In this document: positions 55,182 through 64,000 of the stretch, one piece after another | How the letters are laid out: every line of letters begins with the position of its first letter | Position numbering within the stretch: the first letter of the stretch is position 1 | Assembly (NCBI RefSeq): GCF_037782385.1 | Contig: NZ_JBBEXD010000003.1 | Coordinates: 496,001-560,000 of the forward strand | DNA length: 64,000 nucleotides | Direction of reading: 5' to 3' | DNA from: Ascidiimonas meishanensis | Lineage (GTDB): Bacteria > Bacteroidota > Bacteroidia > Flavobacteriales > Flavobacteriaceae | The notes under the pieces: model-generated | Databases searched by the model: none | Told to the model about the DNA's origin: nothing | What the model saw: the letters and a program-made list of their open reading frames with translations, nothing else | Made by a program: the position numbers and the translations under genes

Positions 55182-55745
55182 CTATCCTTAATTATTAGGT
55201 AGGTGAATCACGAATGAGTTATAGCACTATGATTTGCTATCATCTTTCCTGATTACCAATTCTATAAGGCTTATTACCTTAAATAATAATTTGTTATGTG
55301 TTCTGTAAACATTAGATTCCTGTCTTTTGTTTACTTAAAAGGGGGGATGTTTTTCAATGGAATAACCATTGTAGGAACCTTAATTTTTCTAACCTTTATT
55401 CTAGTAAAAGAGTCATATTTTTTATGATTTAACTAAAACATAGGTTGTTAATATCGCCATCGATATTAAGTTTCGTCAAAATAATCTATAGGTTGAAAGT
55501 ATTACTATAAAGTTAGTGATTATTTAGACGAAAACAAAGGGTTTTTTCCTGTTTAATCTATGGGTGATTTTCCGATAATTTAACAATTATGGAGGTTAAT
55601 AGTACGATGGCAAAATCTAATACGAGGCATTACTAAGAATAGAATACAGATTTTAAGTCTCGAAGTTCTAAAATCATCAATGAATTCCACTCCATAAGAG
55701 GCTTAATAAATGATGGATTAAATTGTACTAGTCAACTAAGAATAT
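55182..55745. other. Intergenic region upstream of the Tc toxin operon
   Basis: About 560 bases between the TcB-TcC start and the end of the oxidoreductase gene. It must contain the toxin promoter on the minus strand, but no TAnnTTTG box was found at a usual distance. No gene, repeat or strong hairpin was recognised. Confidence 0.5.
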
Positions 55746-58049
55746 CTACTCATCTGCCAAGGCTACACTTACTTTAATTGATTTGCTTATGGGTGTTCTA
55801 CTTCTATCTGCATACTGATTATAGGGTATCAATACATTGGTTTCTGGAAAATAGGCAGCAAGATTACCTTCAGGGATATTATATGGAACTATTTTGAAAT
55901 TATGGGCAACTCTTTTTATATCGTCATAATTGCTAATGAGGTTCAGCACATCTAGTTTTTTAAAACCATATTTAGAGATGTCTTTTGGGTTCATAAATAA
56001 AACACGGCGTTCATTGTATATACCACGGTATCTGTCATCCATACCATATATGGTAGTGTTAAACTGGTCATGTGAACGAATGGTCATTAACATAAATTCA
56101 TGATCCTCTAAAGTGTGTTCTGGCAATCTATTGATAGTTATCTGAGCTTTTCCGTTGGGAAGCATACTAAAATCCAGCTCCCTAACATTGTTAGGTAAAT
56201 AGTACCCAACACCCTTAGAACGCTCACTTGTTTTATCAAAGCCCTTAGCCACTTGATCAATTTTTTTTCTAATGAGGTTGTAATCTTCTCCCATGGCTTT
56301 CCAGTTTACAGGGTGATCTTTTCCGAAATGAGTGTGCGCCAATTCCGCTATAATATCTGGTTCACTTTTTATATGTTCTGAGGTTGGTTTTAACAGCCCT
56401 TTAGATTGCCTCACTCTTCCCATGCTGTTTTCTATGGTAATAAAACGAAGATTTCCATTTTTCATATCCTTTTCAGAGCGGCCAAAGGTGGGTAAAATTA
56501 AGGCGGTTTTTCCGGTAACCAGATGAGTTCTATTGAGTTTGGTACTTACCTGTATCGTAAGCTCACAGTTTTGAAGTCCTTTAGCAGTATACTCAGTATC
56601 TGATGCTGCCATGAGGAAATTGCCTCCCAACGCCATAAAGATCTTTGCTTTCCCTTCGTGCATGGCTTCCATGCAACCAACGGTGTCTACTCCTTCTTTT
56701 TCTGGTGGGGTAAAACCAAGGTGTTTTTTTATTCTTTCATTTAGGCCTTTGTTTACATAATGCATAATACCCACACTGCGATCACCTTGTACATTGCTGT
56801 GACCTCTAACCGGGCAGGTACCGCTATTAGGCTTGCCAATAGCGCCCTTCAATAAAAGCAGGTTTACAAATTCTCTGATGGTTTCAACTCCGTTTTTATG
56901 TTGGGTTAGCCCCATTGCCCAACACACAATAATCTTACTTTTTGTTGCGAGCAATTGTACGGTTTGGTTAATCTTGTCTTCTGATACCCCACATTCATTC
57001 AATAAATCGTCAGAACTGTATTTGTTGAGGTCTTTTATGAAGTCTTCATACCCATTTGTATAGGTGTTGATGAAATCGTGGTCAAAGACATTTTTATTTT
57101 CTTTATCTAATGCTGCGAGTTTTTTAATAATTAGCTTAGCCAATGGGATGTCCTGATTAATCTTTACCTGTAGATGAATATCTGCCATTGCTTCACCGCC
57201 GCCTATCCAACCTTTAACTTTCTGCGGATTCTTAAAGTTTACGAGTCCGCTTTCTTCTAAAGGGTTAATGCTTATGACTTTGCCGCCATTCTGCTTACAT
57301 TTTTCAAGTGCTGAAAGCATTCGTGGATGATTGGTTCCTGGGTTTTGACCCGCAACAATAACAACCTCTGCTTTATAAAGGTCTTCCAAAGTTGTAGATC
57401 CTTTACCTATGCCTAAAGTTTCACTTAGCGCCACACCGCTAGATTCGTGGCACATATTTGAGCAATCAGGCATATTATTGGTGCCAAAAGCTCTGGCAAA
57501 CATGCCATATAAAAAGGCGGCTTCATTACTACTTCTTCCCGAAGTATAGAAAATAGCTTCATCTGGATGGTTTAACTTTTTAAGCTCATCAGAAATAAGC
57601 AGATAAGCATCTTGCCAAGAAATAGGCTCATAATGAATCTTATCTGGTTGTAAAACCAATGGTTCTGTAATTCTGCCAAATTTATTTAACTGGTAATCGT
57701 TTAGTTGCGAAAGCTCTTCTACAGAGAATTGTTTAAAAAAATCTCGTCCAATATGTTTGTCAGTGGCTTCATCTGCTAATGCTTTTGCACCATTTTCACA
57801 GTATTCTGCAATAGGAGAAGGATTTTCAGGGTCTGGCCAGGCGCAACTAGGGCAACTAAAACCGTCCTGTTGATTCATGTCTAGGAGCGCTTTCATAGAC
57901 TTTAATACGCCCATTTCCTTAAAACCATGTTGTAATGCGGCTTTCACCCCGAGCATTCCAGCAGCATCTTTTAACGGTTCCCCAACTTTTATTTTTGAAA
58001 ATTTTTCTGAACCGCGGACGGAAACATTTCGCTTAAAATGGCTACTCAT
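55746..58049 (-). CDS. FdhF/YdeP family molybdopterin oxidoreductase
   Basis: A cytoplasmic molybdenum enzyme of the formate-dehydrogenase-like YdeP group. The start at 58049 (MSSHFKRNVSVRGSEKF) is preferred over an upstream ATG at 58076. The typical N-terminal motif GFSCPSCAWPD with EYCENGAKA is present, followed by the molybdopterin-binding region with YTSGRSSNEAAFLYG, SNMCHESSG and VVIAGQNPGTNHPRM. The C-terminal dinucleotide domain includes LMTIRSHDQFNTTIYG and NPKDISKYGF. The 767-residue length fits. Members have cysteine residues near the start but are usually not selenoproteins. Their physiological substrate is uncertain; acid resistance has been proposed for the E. coli relative. Confidence 0.92.
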   Translation of the reverse strand: MSSHFKRNVSVRGSEKFSKIKVGEPLKDAAGMLGVKAALQHGFKEMGVLKSMKALLDMNQQDGFSCPSCAWPDPENPSPIAEYCENGAKALADEATDKHIGRDFFKQFSVEELSQLNDYQLNKFGRITEPLVLQPDKIHYEPISWQDAYLLISDELKKLNHPDEAIFYTSGRSSNEAAFLYGMFARAFGTNNMPDCSNMCHESSGVALSETLGIGKGSTTLEDLYKAEVVIVAGQNPGTNHPRMLSALEKCKQNGGKVISINPLEESGLVNFKNPQKVKGWIGGGEAMADIHLQVKINQDIPLAKLIIKKLAALDKENKNVFDHDFINTYTNGYEDFIKDLNKYSSDDLLNECGVSEDKINQTVQLLATKSKIIVCWAMGLTQHKNGVETIREFVNLLLLKGAIGKPNSGTCPVRGHSNVQGDRSVGIMHYVNKGLNERIKKHLGFTPPEKEGVDTVGCMEAMHEGKAKIFMALGGNFLMAASDTEYTAKGLQNCELTIQVSTKLNRTHLVTGKTALILPTFGRSEKDMKNGNLRFITIENSMGRVRQSKGLLKPTSEHIKSEPDIIAELAHTHFGKDHPVNWKAMGEDYNLIRKKIDQVAKGFDKTSERSKGVGYYLPNNVRELDFSMLPNGKAQITINRLPEHTLEDHEFMLMTIRSHDQFNTTIYGMDDRYRGIYNERRVLFMNPKDISKYGFKKLDVLNLISNYDDIKRVAHNFKIVPYNIPEGNLAAYFPETNVLIPYNQYADRSRTPISKSIKVSVALADE

Positions 58050-58484
58050 AATTATGGAAATTAAGAAATAAGGCACATGAATACCTTAATTTTTTAAAAT
58101 TATTAATTTTATAATGAAACCTGATATCAAGAGTTTAATTTTTGTACTATTTTAATCAATTTAGCACAAAAACTCAGGTAATGAGTAATTAAAAGGTTTT
58201 TGAATTTTACTTTAGTAATTTGCATAGAGAAGCGCATCGCAAATGAAGGGCGCTTGTTTTTTTGTTCCTTAGAATTTTTACGTTTTTTTATAGAAATATG
58301 TACTGCTATATCTTGGGTACGTCGATTTTAGAGGTTGCAAAATCAATGCCTTTAGATATTCTAAGAAGGGAGGTGTATAAAATTAACTATGGTATAACCA
58401 AGTAGACTTTTAATGACGGGAAATCTTTTAAGATATTTGCAGAAGAGTTTTAAGGGATCAATTTACTTAATTAAACATTATTAT
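58050..58484. other. Intergenic region between divergent genes
   Basis: Contains a plus-strand terminator-like hairpin (58230-58263: AAGCGC with GCGCTT followed by a T run) that ends no recognised gene. The remaining sequence is AT-rich and holds the divergent promoters of the oxidoreductase and msrA genes. Confidence 0.45.
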
Positions 58485-58979
58485 ATGAATAACTATAAGA
58501 AAGCATACGTAGCAGGAGGATGTTTTTGGGGAATGGAAGACCTATTTAGAAAGCAACCGGGGGTAATAGATACCGAAGTAGGTTATATAGGTGGTACAAA
58601 TGAAAACCCCACGTATAGAAACCATCCAGGACATGCAGAAGGAATAGAGCTTACGTATGATTCAAAAGAAACCGACTTCAAACATTTGTTAGATTACTTT
58701 TTTAGAATCCACAATCCTACTACTATTGACAGGCAGGGAAATGACATAGGTTCTAGTTACCGATCGGCTATTTTTTTTCAAAATGAAGAAGAAAAATTTC
58801 AGGCCATGGAAATTATCAACATTGTGAATGAGTCTAAAAAATGGGATGCCCCTGTTGCGACTAAACTCGAACCATATACTACATTTTGGCCGGCCGAAAC
58901 AGCGCATCAGGATTATTTGGTTAAAAATCCTAATGGTTATACATGTCATTTTGAAAGGTTTGAAGAAAGCTTTCTTTAA
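58485..58979 (+). CDS. msrA: Peptide methionine sulfoxide reductase A
   Basis: Reduces methionine-S-sulfoxide in proteins with thioredoxin. The start at 58485 (MNNYKKAYVAGGCFWGMEDL) is chosen because the catalytic motif GCFWG (Cys13) normally lies a dozen residues from the N-terminus; the frame is open upstream to 58413. Further family motifs are VGYIGG, HAEGIELTYD and DRQGNDIGSSYRSAIF, and the end HQDYLVKNPNGYTCHF is typical. The 164 residues are a single MsrA domain without a fused MsrB. It stands alone. Confidence 0.96.
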   Translation: MNNYKKAYVAGGCFWGMEDLFRKQPGVIDTEVGYIGGTNENPTYRNHPGHAEGIELTYDSKETDFKHLLDYFFRIHNPTTIDRQGNDIGSSYRSAIFFQNEEEKFQAMEIINIVNESKKWDAPVATKLEPYTTFWPAETAHQDYLVKNPNGYTCHFERFEESFL

Positions 58980-59114
58980 GAATAGTGAAATGAATTTTTA
59001 AGAGGAACAGCCTCCATCCTATCTTAATAATCCTAAGTTGTATTTCTAATGCCATAAATTTACTTTAGAAGAAGTAATTCTCTTTTTTAAAATATTATCA
59101 CATAAACGTATCAT

Positions 59115-60059
59115 ATGCATATTGGTTTAGGAACCGCAGCATTGGGAAGACCCCAATATATTAATATTAAGCAAGAGAAAGGAAGTGCTTTGTCTTTAGA
59201 TGATTTCAAAGAACGTAGTCTAAAAACTTTAGACTATGCCTATGCCAAAGGAGTTCGTTATTTTGATACCGCGCCAGGCTATGGTATGGCTGAAAGACTA
59301 ATCACTGAATGGCTTGATCAGCAAAATGATTCCTCCATAGTTATTGCTACAAAATGGGGTTATACTTATGTGGCAAATTTTGACCCTAAAGCAAAAGTTC
59401 ATGAAATAAAAGAGCATTCTTTTTTTAAATTAAATGAACAATGGAAAATTTCTAAAAAGTTATTACCGTTTTTAAAATATTATCAAATTCATTCTGCAAC
59501 TATAGAGACAGGAGTATTGGAAGACAAGAAAGTCTTAGAAAGACTGTTTGAGTTAAAAAATGAATACCATCTTAAGGTAGGTTTGACTACTACGGGAAGT
59601 AATCAGGCTGAGGTACTTCAAAAAGGGATTGATGTTCATTTTAGAGGCGAGCAGTTATTTGAAGTGTTTCAATGCACGTTCAATCCATTAGACCAAAGTA
59701 TTTATAACCTTGGTCACCAGATTTTAAAAGCGAATAAAAAATTAGTGATTAAGGAAGCCATGGCTAATGGAAGGCTTTTTCCCAATAAAAAATTTTCTAA
59801 TCATGCTTCTTTACATAAAGAACTTCAAAGAATTGCCATTAAGTATAGGGTAGGTGCGGATGCTGTTTTATTGAATTATAGTATGTCTAAGTTTAAACAG
59901 GCTATTATTTTAAGCGGAGCCAGTACACCTGATCATTTATTACAGAACCTAAAAGCTACGGATTTTCAATTAACCCAGGAAGAAATTAATCATTTGTCTC
60001 AATTTAAAATGAGTCCAAGTGATTATTGGTTTGAAAGAAATAAGCTTACCTGGAATTAG
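59115..60059 (+). CDS. Aldo/keto reductase family protein
   Basis: An NADPH-dependent aldo/keto reductase with a (beta/alpha)8 barrel. The catalytic tetrad is visible as YFDTAPGYG (Asp and Tyr), ATKWGY (Lys) and YYQIHSAT (His). Late residues ILSGASTPDHLLQNL form the cofactor phosphate-binding part. At 314 residues it has normal length and no signal peptide. The substrate is not evident, and its neighbours (msrA and an unknown gene) give little context, although both enzymes fit a redox or stress setting. Confidence 0.92.
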   Translation: MHIGLGTAALGRPQYINIKQEKGSALSLDDFKERSLKTLDYAYAKGVRYFDTAPGYGMAERLITEWLDQQNDSSIVIATKWGYTYVANFDPKAKVHEIKEHSFFKLNEQWKISKKLLPFLKYYQIHSATIETGVLEDKKVLERLFELKNEYHLKVGLTTTGSNQAEVLQKGIDVHFRGEQLFEVFQCTFNPLDQSIYNLGHQILKANKKLVIKEAMANGRLFPNKKFSNHASLHKELQRIAIKYRVGADAVLLNYSMSKFKQAIILSGASTPDHLLQNLKATDFQLTQEEINHLSQFKMSPSDYWFERNKLTWN

Positions 60060-60151
60060 GCTTTCTGTTCCTATTCTAGAAGATTTATACAAATTCCCAA
60101 CTAGAGGCTTGATCTTAAAATAAAATGTCTTTAGTAGTCCTTTAGTTTACC

Positions 60152-60580
60152 TCATTTAAAATTAGAAGAGACTAAAGCATTTACAACACCTGTCCTCAAT
60201 TGATAATCCAAAGGAGTGATACAGGAATCTATTTTCCCGATGGTTTGTTCAATTTCTTTGTAAATAGTGCTTAAAGATTGGTAATAATCTAACCATCTAA
60301 TATTTGAGGCGCTTAGGTCTAGGTAATTACACCAGACTAAGAAATCATCGGATTTGAGATACAATTGTAAAGAACTAAAGGTTAAAAACAAATTAACCAA
60401 CGGTTTTTCGGGGTCAAAGTCCAGATATTCATCATCAAGCAATAGCTGCCATGTGTTTTGATTAATGGAGAAATTAATAAAAAAAAGAGCATCGTTTATG
60501 ATTTTATCCGACTTCTGTATTTTGATATTAAATTTTTTGAAATAGGCTTTTAAGGCTTCTATTTCTGGGTAGTGATTCAT
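60152..60580 (-). CDS. Hypothetical protein, unknown
   Basis: A 142-residue soluble, mostly helical protein (MNHYPEIEALKAYFKKFNIK at the start, YQSLSTIYKEIEQTIGKID near the end) with several aromatic residues (WQLLLDDEYLDFDP, FLVWCNYLDL). I recognise no family or motif. It is a lone gene on the minus strand. Confidence 0.55.
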   Translation of the reverse strand: MNHYPEIEALKAYFKKFNIKIQKSDKIINDALFFINFSINQNTWQLLLDDEYLDFDPEKPLVNLFLTFSSLQLYLKSDDFLVWCNYLDLSASNIRWLDYYQSLSTIYKEIEQTIGKIDSCITPLDYQLRTGVVNALVSSNFK

Positions 60581-61068
60581 AGTAAACTCAATATAATATT
60601 GCTGCTATTCAAGATAATATTAATTAATTGAAAATGTTGTAGACTGCCTACGATTTTTGATATGGATTTGTATTTTACTAAGTTTTAACCTCTCGGTTTC
60701 AAAAATTTTCAATTCAAAGATGTCTTATTATTCTGGTCAGTTAAAAAAATGAGTGAATGATAAGAAATATTTTATGAATGCTATTTATTGTTGAGTTAGT
60801 TGGTTTTATCTTCAGACAAGATCAAAATAAACATATTTTATCAGCAAATTTATTGTGCCTTTTTAAATAAGTTTTATCAAATTAGTTGTTATTAATATTT
60901 CAGTATAATCAGGTGTTACAGATGAATAGCAGTTTGCTTTTTAAAAAGAACTATCATTTTAAGAGAGTACCTTTAAAGCATATTCTTTAGATTCACTAAG
61001 CCTAAAATGAATCCTTTGGGGGAAATACCTATTATTTCATACTTATTTATGTTTTAAATACAGTAGTT
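60581..61068. other. AT-rich intergenic region, nothing recognised
   Basis: About 490 bases between the divergent genes at 60152 and 61069. No open frame, repeat or strong hairpin stands out; it must carry both promoters. Confidence 0.5.
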
Positions 61069-62775
61069 ATGACTGAAGAACAGGATGCCTCAAATGATTT
61101 TAAGCTTGAATGTACAGAAGGGATTTCTTTTTCTACAAGCTTAAATCAAGAAAAAAAGGACTACTCTCAAGAACATGAAAAAGTCATAACCGATTGGGCT
61201 TACCAAGCATCGGTTACAAATGGTGATGTTTTTGATTTCACACAAGAAATAGCAAAAAGATTGTTGGCGGTTTATGACGCATACATAACAATGCAGATGC
61301 AATTTGATATAGCACCTGTTTTTGATTTAGAAATGGCGAGAACATTTAAAAGAACGATGGGCATGACGCATCAAGGGATTTTAAAGTTACAAGAATTAGC
61401 CAAGTCGCCAGAATTTTTGGTCTTTTCCAAAGAGATGGCCTCTATGAACGACACCGAAAGAAAAGAACTATGGGAAACCTTAATTGCAGTTAGAAATTCG
61501 TCTAATTCTGGCAGTGAAGTGGATAATATAAAAAAGGAGAATCCTCAACACACCAAGGCAATAGACACTTTTTTAAGCATACCTAAAGGATTAAGAAATT
61601 TTGATGAGTTGACATATGTAAAAGTAGATAAATTATCACTTTTAGTGGATTATGCGGAACGGGAAATACGGTTAAGTAGAACGCTTTTTCCTTCATCATA
61701 TCACAAAAGAAGATGGAAAAGTCAAGATAAAAGAGATAGGGTGCTAACGGAAATAAATCAACGTAATGGAAGCTTTGCATCTGAGGAGTTCACTAAAAGT
61801 AAATTTGGCAAAGCTGCCACATACAAGGCAGGAGAAATTGGCGGAGTCTTGAGTTTATTATTTCATGTAGATCCTAACTTAAGTCATATAAAAAATGGGA
61901 AGCAGAGAGAAGAAGCGCTTGCAAGAAAAGAAAAAACCTCTAATGATGCTTTGTTTAGAGCTGTAATGACGTTTATGCCATCACAGCACTTTTTAATGAA
62001 TGAAATATATAAATTACCTAAAACTCAGTTTGAAGCACTAAACAAAATTTTAAAGGAAAAGCATGATTTCACATTAGATTCAGATCAGGATGCCCTTATT
62101 CAAACTTCATTAGAATCTGGAGGAGGGGCTTATGCGGTTTTCTCTAACAATAATATCAGAAAGTCAAAAACCGAACAAGAGAAGAAAGCTCATTATGCTA
62201 GTTTAGAAGAGACTGCCGAGGCAAGACTCTATGGAACTCTTAAAAACTTGAGTAAACTAGAGAAATTAGGAATTAAAAATATAGAAAGAGCACATGGTGC
62301 CACGCATCTTTTTAGAGGGGGCGATATTTTTTCTGTTCCCCTTAATGCCAGGCAAGTATGGTCTGCAGACAAAAAAGCAAAAGAATATATGCTTTATGCA
62401 GAACAAAAAGGGTATCCAGTGGCATGTGGTATCTCAGGAACCACAAGCAGGAACTTTGCGCTTGCTTATGCATTAGGTTTGTTGAAGAATCAAAAAAATC
62501 AAAGTCATCTTTTAACCGCTTGTATAGGTTTTATGGTGCCATTAAAGCATCATTCTATTTACGAAATGGTTACTACCTTAAAATCTTTTAATTTCCCTTT
62601 TAAACATTCTTTAGGCCTAGTTAAGGGGATTGAAGATTTTACAAAAATCCCTAATTTTTCAAGAGATATTCAAGAGAAAGTATCGCGTATTCATGATGAG
62701 CAGAACAAAGCAAAATCCAAGAAAAATTCTGAAATAAAAAGAAAAAAGGCAGGGCAATCAGGAGTAAGAAGATAA
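61069..62775 (+). CDS. 568-residue protein with basic tail near a second Tc toxin, unknown
   Basis: I do not recognise a family. There is no signal peptide. Residues 1-300 are helical and charged. A compact block at about residues 405-525 looks like an enzyme or binding core: RAHGATHLFRGGD, YPVACGISGTTSRNFALAYA, LTACIGFMVPLKHHSIYEMV and FPFKHSLGL. The Arg-Gly-Gly, Gly-Thr-Thr-Ser and His-His-Ser...Glu clusters could be catalytic, but I cannot assign a chemistry. The end is Lys/Arg-rich (KAKSKKNSEIKRKKAGQSG), like the tails of the proteins at 15-19.5 kb. It precedes a TcB gene by 690 bases on the same strand, so it may be a toxin-associated effector or accessory protein. Confidence 0.65.
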   Translation: MTEEQDASNDFKLECTEGISFSTSLNQEKKDYSQEHEKVITDWAYQASVTNGDVFDFTQEIAKRLLAVYDAYITMQMQFDIAPVFDLEMARTFKRTMGMTHQGILKLQELAKSPEFLVFSKEMASMNDTERKELWETLIAVRNSSNSGSEVDNIKKENPQHTKAIDTFLSIPKGLRNFDELTYVKVDKLSLLVDYAEREIRLSRTLFPSSYHKRRWKSQDKRDRVLTEINQRNGSFASEEFTKSKFGKAATYKAGEIGGVLSLLFHVDPNLSHIKNGKQREEALARKEKTSNDALFRAVMTFMPSQHFLMNEIYKLPKTQFEALNKILKEKHDFTLDSDQDALIQTSLESGGGAYAVFSNNNIRKSKTEQEKKAHYASLEETAEARLYGTLKNLSKLEKLGIKNIERAHGATHLFRGGDIFSVPLNARQVWSADKKAKEYMLYAEQKGYPVACGISGTTSRNFALAYALGLLKNQKNQSHLLTACIGFMVPLKHHSIYEMVTTLKSFNFPFKHSLGLVKGIEDFTKIPNFSRDIQEKVSRIHDEQNKAKSKKNSEIKRKKAGQSGVRR

Positions 62776-63465
62776 TATTGAGATAGAAATATGAGTCTTT
62801 TTATTTTCGTAAAATGTAGCTTAATTCTTTTAAAAACAAACCTTAAGGAGTGAAATGCAAACGCATCGATAATTTTATATGCATATCAGTACATTTCTAA
62901 AACCATTTATTACTATTAGAAACTGAGTTTTTAGAGTGAGAAGGCTACTTCTTACATGTATTTAGCTTATTCACTTCTAAAACTAGTTTTAAAATTCTTC
63001 ATTCATTGTTTTACAGCCAAAATAGCAGAACGTTTCTTCTGAAGCGTTTCAAGCAGGGTCGCGTGTGAAAAATCGGTTGCCTTGCAATCAGAGGGCATTC
63101 TATATTGGAATCTAGCAGCTATCTATTCGCGCTTAAATAGGCTACTTGAGTTTTTGTGTAAATTTAAATATGTTATTTTTTTAAATATAAAATTCTTACT
63201 CTTCAATATGTAAATACGGCACTCATAAATTTACCAAGACGTATTAGCGATACCGCCTATCAATTTTTATGTTTTTGCTTTCCATACATTGCTTTTGAAC
63301 GCTAAAAATCAAAAGACGAATAACTTATTTAGTCTTTTTTTTTGCAAATAATTTCTTTGTATTTTATATAAAAAATACGAAAAATAAATGAGATTTTAGC
63401 TATTGAAAATGGTAATATTATTTCTTAACTTTAAGAAAAACAGTTGATTATATGAGATTTCGACC
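62776..63465. other. Intergenic region before the second TcB gene
   Basis: About 690 AT-rich bases without a credible gene. It contains the end of the upstream transcript and the promoter of the second toxin gene; no clear TAnnTTTG box or terminator hairpin was found. Confidence 0.5.
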
Positions 63466-64000
63466 ATGGAAACAACTAATCAATATAATAACCAATCTTC
63501 GGTTTCAAAAAGTAATGTTAAAGGTGTAATTGACATAAACTCTTTAACAAGGGAGAATAGTACTGAATCCAACACCATAAAAATACCTAGAATAGAACTT
63601 CCTAAAGGAGGTGGAGCACTTAAGGGAATAGATGAAAAGTTCAAAGTTAATGGGGCTAATGGTACTGCGGGTTTTTCAATTCCTTTCCCTATTACTTCTG
63701 GGCGCAATAATTTCTCACCATCTCTTTCCTTATCCTATAATTCTGGTGGCGGTAACAGTCCATATGGTCTAGGATGGTCTGTAGATTATCCAATTATTCA
63801 ACGAAAAACAGATAAGCGATTGCCAAGGTATCGAGATGGTTCAGATGAAGATATTTTTATGTTTTCCGGGGTGGAGGATATGGTTCCATATTTGGTAAAA
63901 GAGGGAAGTGTATGGAAGGAAAAAGAATATTCTAATACAAACAGTTATTCTGTGAAAAGATACAGACCTCGAATTGAAGGAAGTTTCGCCAGAATTGAAA
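63466..64000 (+). CDS. Second TcB-like (SpvB domain) toxin gene, 5' part
   Basis: The first 178 codons of a second Tc toxin B-type gene, running off the right edge. The start METTNQYNNQSSVSKSN is at 63466. The SpvB signature IELPKGGGALKGIDEKFKVN is followed by FSIPFPITSGR, SPSLSLSYNSGGGNSPYGLG and DEDIFMFSGVEDMVPY; it is clearly homologous to the N-terminus of the gene at 47394-55181 but differs at many positions, so it is a separate locus rather than a recent copy. Whether it is fused to a TcC part cannot be seen. Confidence 0.93.
   Translation, partial: METTNQYNNQSSVSKSNVKGVIDINSLTRENSTESNTIKIPRIELPKGGGALKGIDEKFKVNGANGTAGFSIPFPITSGRNNFSPSLSLSYNSGGGNSPYGLGWSVDYPIIQRKTDKRLPRYRDGSDEDIFMFSGVEDMVPYLVKEGSVWKEKEYSNTNSYSVKRYRPRIEGSFARIE

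Noticed and set aside
58230..58263. Terminator-like hairpin before msrA as evidence for an sRNA gene
   Set aside because: A good hairpin with a T run, but only 180 bases separate it from the divergent gene start and no promoter box of correct spacing precedes it.
1..64000. CRISPR arrays, tRNA and rRNA genes
   Set aside because: No regularly spaced direct repeats, cloverleaf-like sequences or conserved rRNA stretches were noticed on reading.

Overview
The window comes from a low-GC member of the Bacteroidetes, most likely the family Flavobacteriaceae. The main evidence is the gldL-gldM-gldN run of the gliding motility / type IX secretion machinery at the left end. Supporting signs are double-glycine leaders of Bacteroidetes type, a TAnnTTTG promoter box, a Lacal_2735-type small protein and near absence of Shine-Dalgarno sequences. 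No rRNA, tRNA or CRISPR array was seen.

Layout. (1) 1-2813: type IX secretion genes gldL (3' end only), gldM and gldN, closed by a terminator, followed by a FAD amino-acid-oxidase-like gene (2935-3990). (2) 4233-8383: a tight three-gene operon of an alpha/beta hydrolase, a caspase-fold peptidase and a large protein ending in a helix-turn-helix; this is a strong candidate for a novel conflict or cell-death cassette. (3) 8463-13925: housekeeping-type genes: methyltransferase, secreted esterase, small membrane protein, acetolactate-decarboxylase-like lipoprotein, DUF983 protein and ABC-F ATPase. (4) 13926-20851: an accessory island with degenerate intergenic repeats, a large charged coiled-coil protein, two tandem paralogues built on a 53-residue repeat, and an orphan Cys-rich lanthipeptide-like precursor. 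(5) 20946-23237: a family 3 glycoside hydrolase, followed by another copy of the intergenic repeat. (6) 23722-28657: a translationally coupled operon of a 967-residue unknown protein, a calcineurin-like phosphoesterase and a 133-residue partner, closed by a strong terminator; a second candidate novel system. (7) 28840-34945: a MarR-regulated RND efflux operon. (8) 34991-38083: small genes, including an array of three intact and one decayed double-glycine-leader peptide genes on the minus strand (35313-35931), hidden because they are very short. (9) 38098-55181: a Tc (ABC) toxin locus on the minus strand, with a TcB-TcC fusion followed by a 3075-residue TcA. The variable tail of the fusion carries a putative GH-E-like nuclease motif and a glycine-zipper end. 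(10) 55746-60580: molybdopterin oxidoreductase, MsrA, aldo/keto reductase and an unknown protein. (11) 61069-64000: an unknown 568-residue protein with a basic tail, followed by the start of a second TcB gene that runs off the window.

How it fits together. The right half is dominated by two Tc toxin loci, so this organism probably attacks or associates with eukaryotic hosts or prey. The paralogous repeat proteins and the 568-residue protein, all with lysine/arginine-rich C-terminal tails, could be effectors or accessory factors, but that link is only inferred. The two coupled three-gene operons look like self-contained accessory modules of the anti-phage or programmed-death kind. The double-glycine peptides have no maturation or export genes in the window, so they would have to rely on machinery encoded elsewhere.
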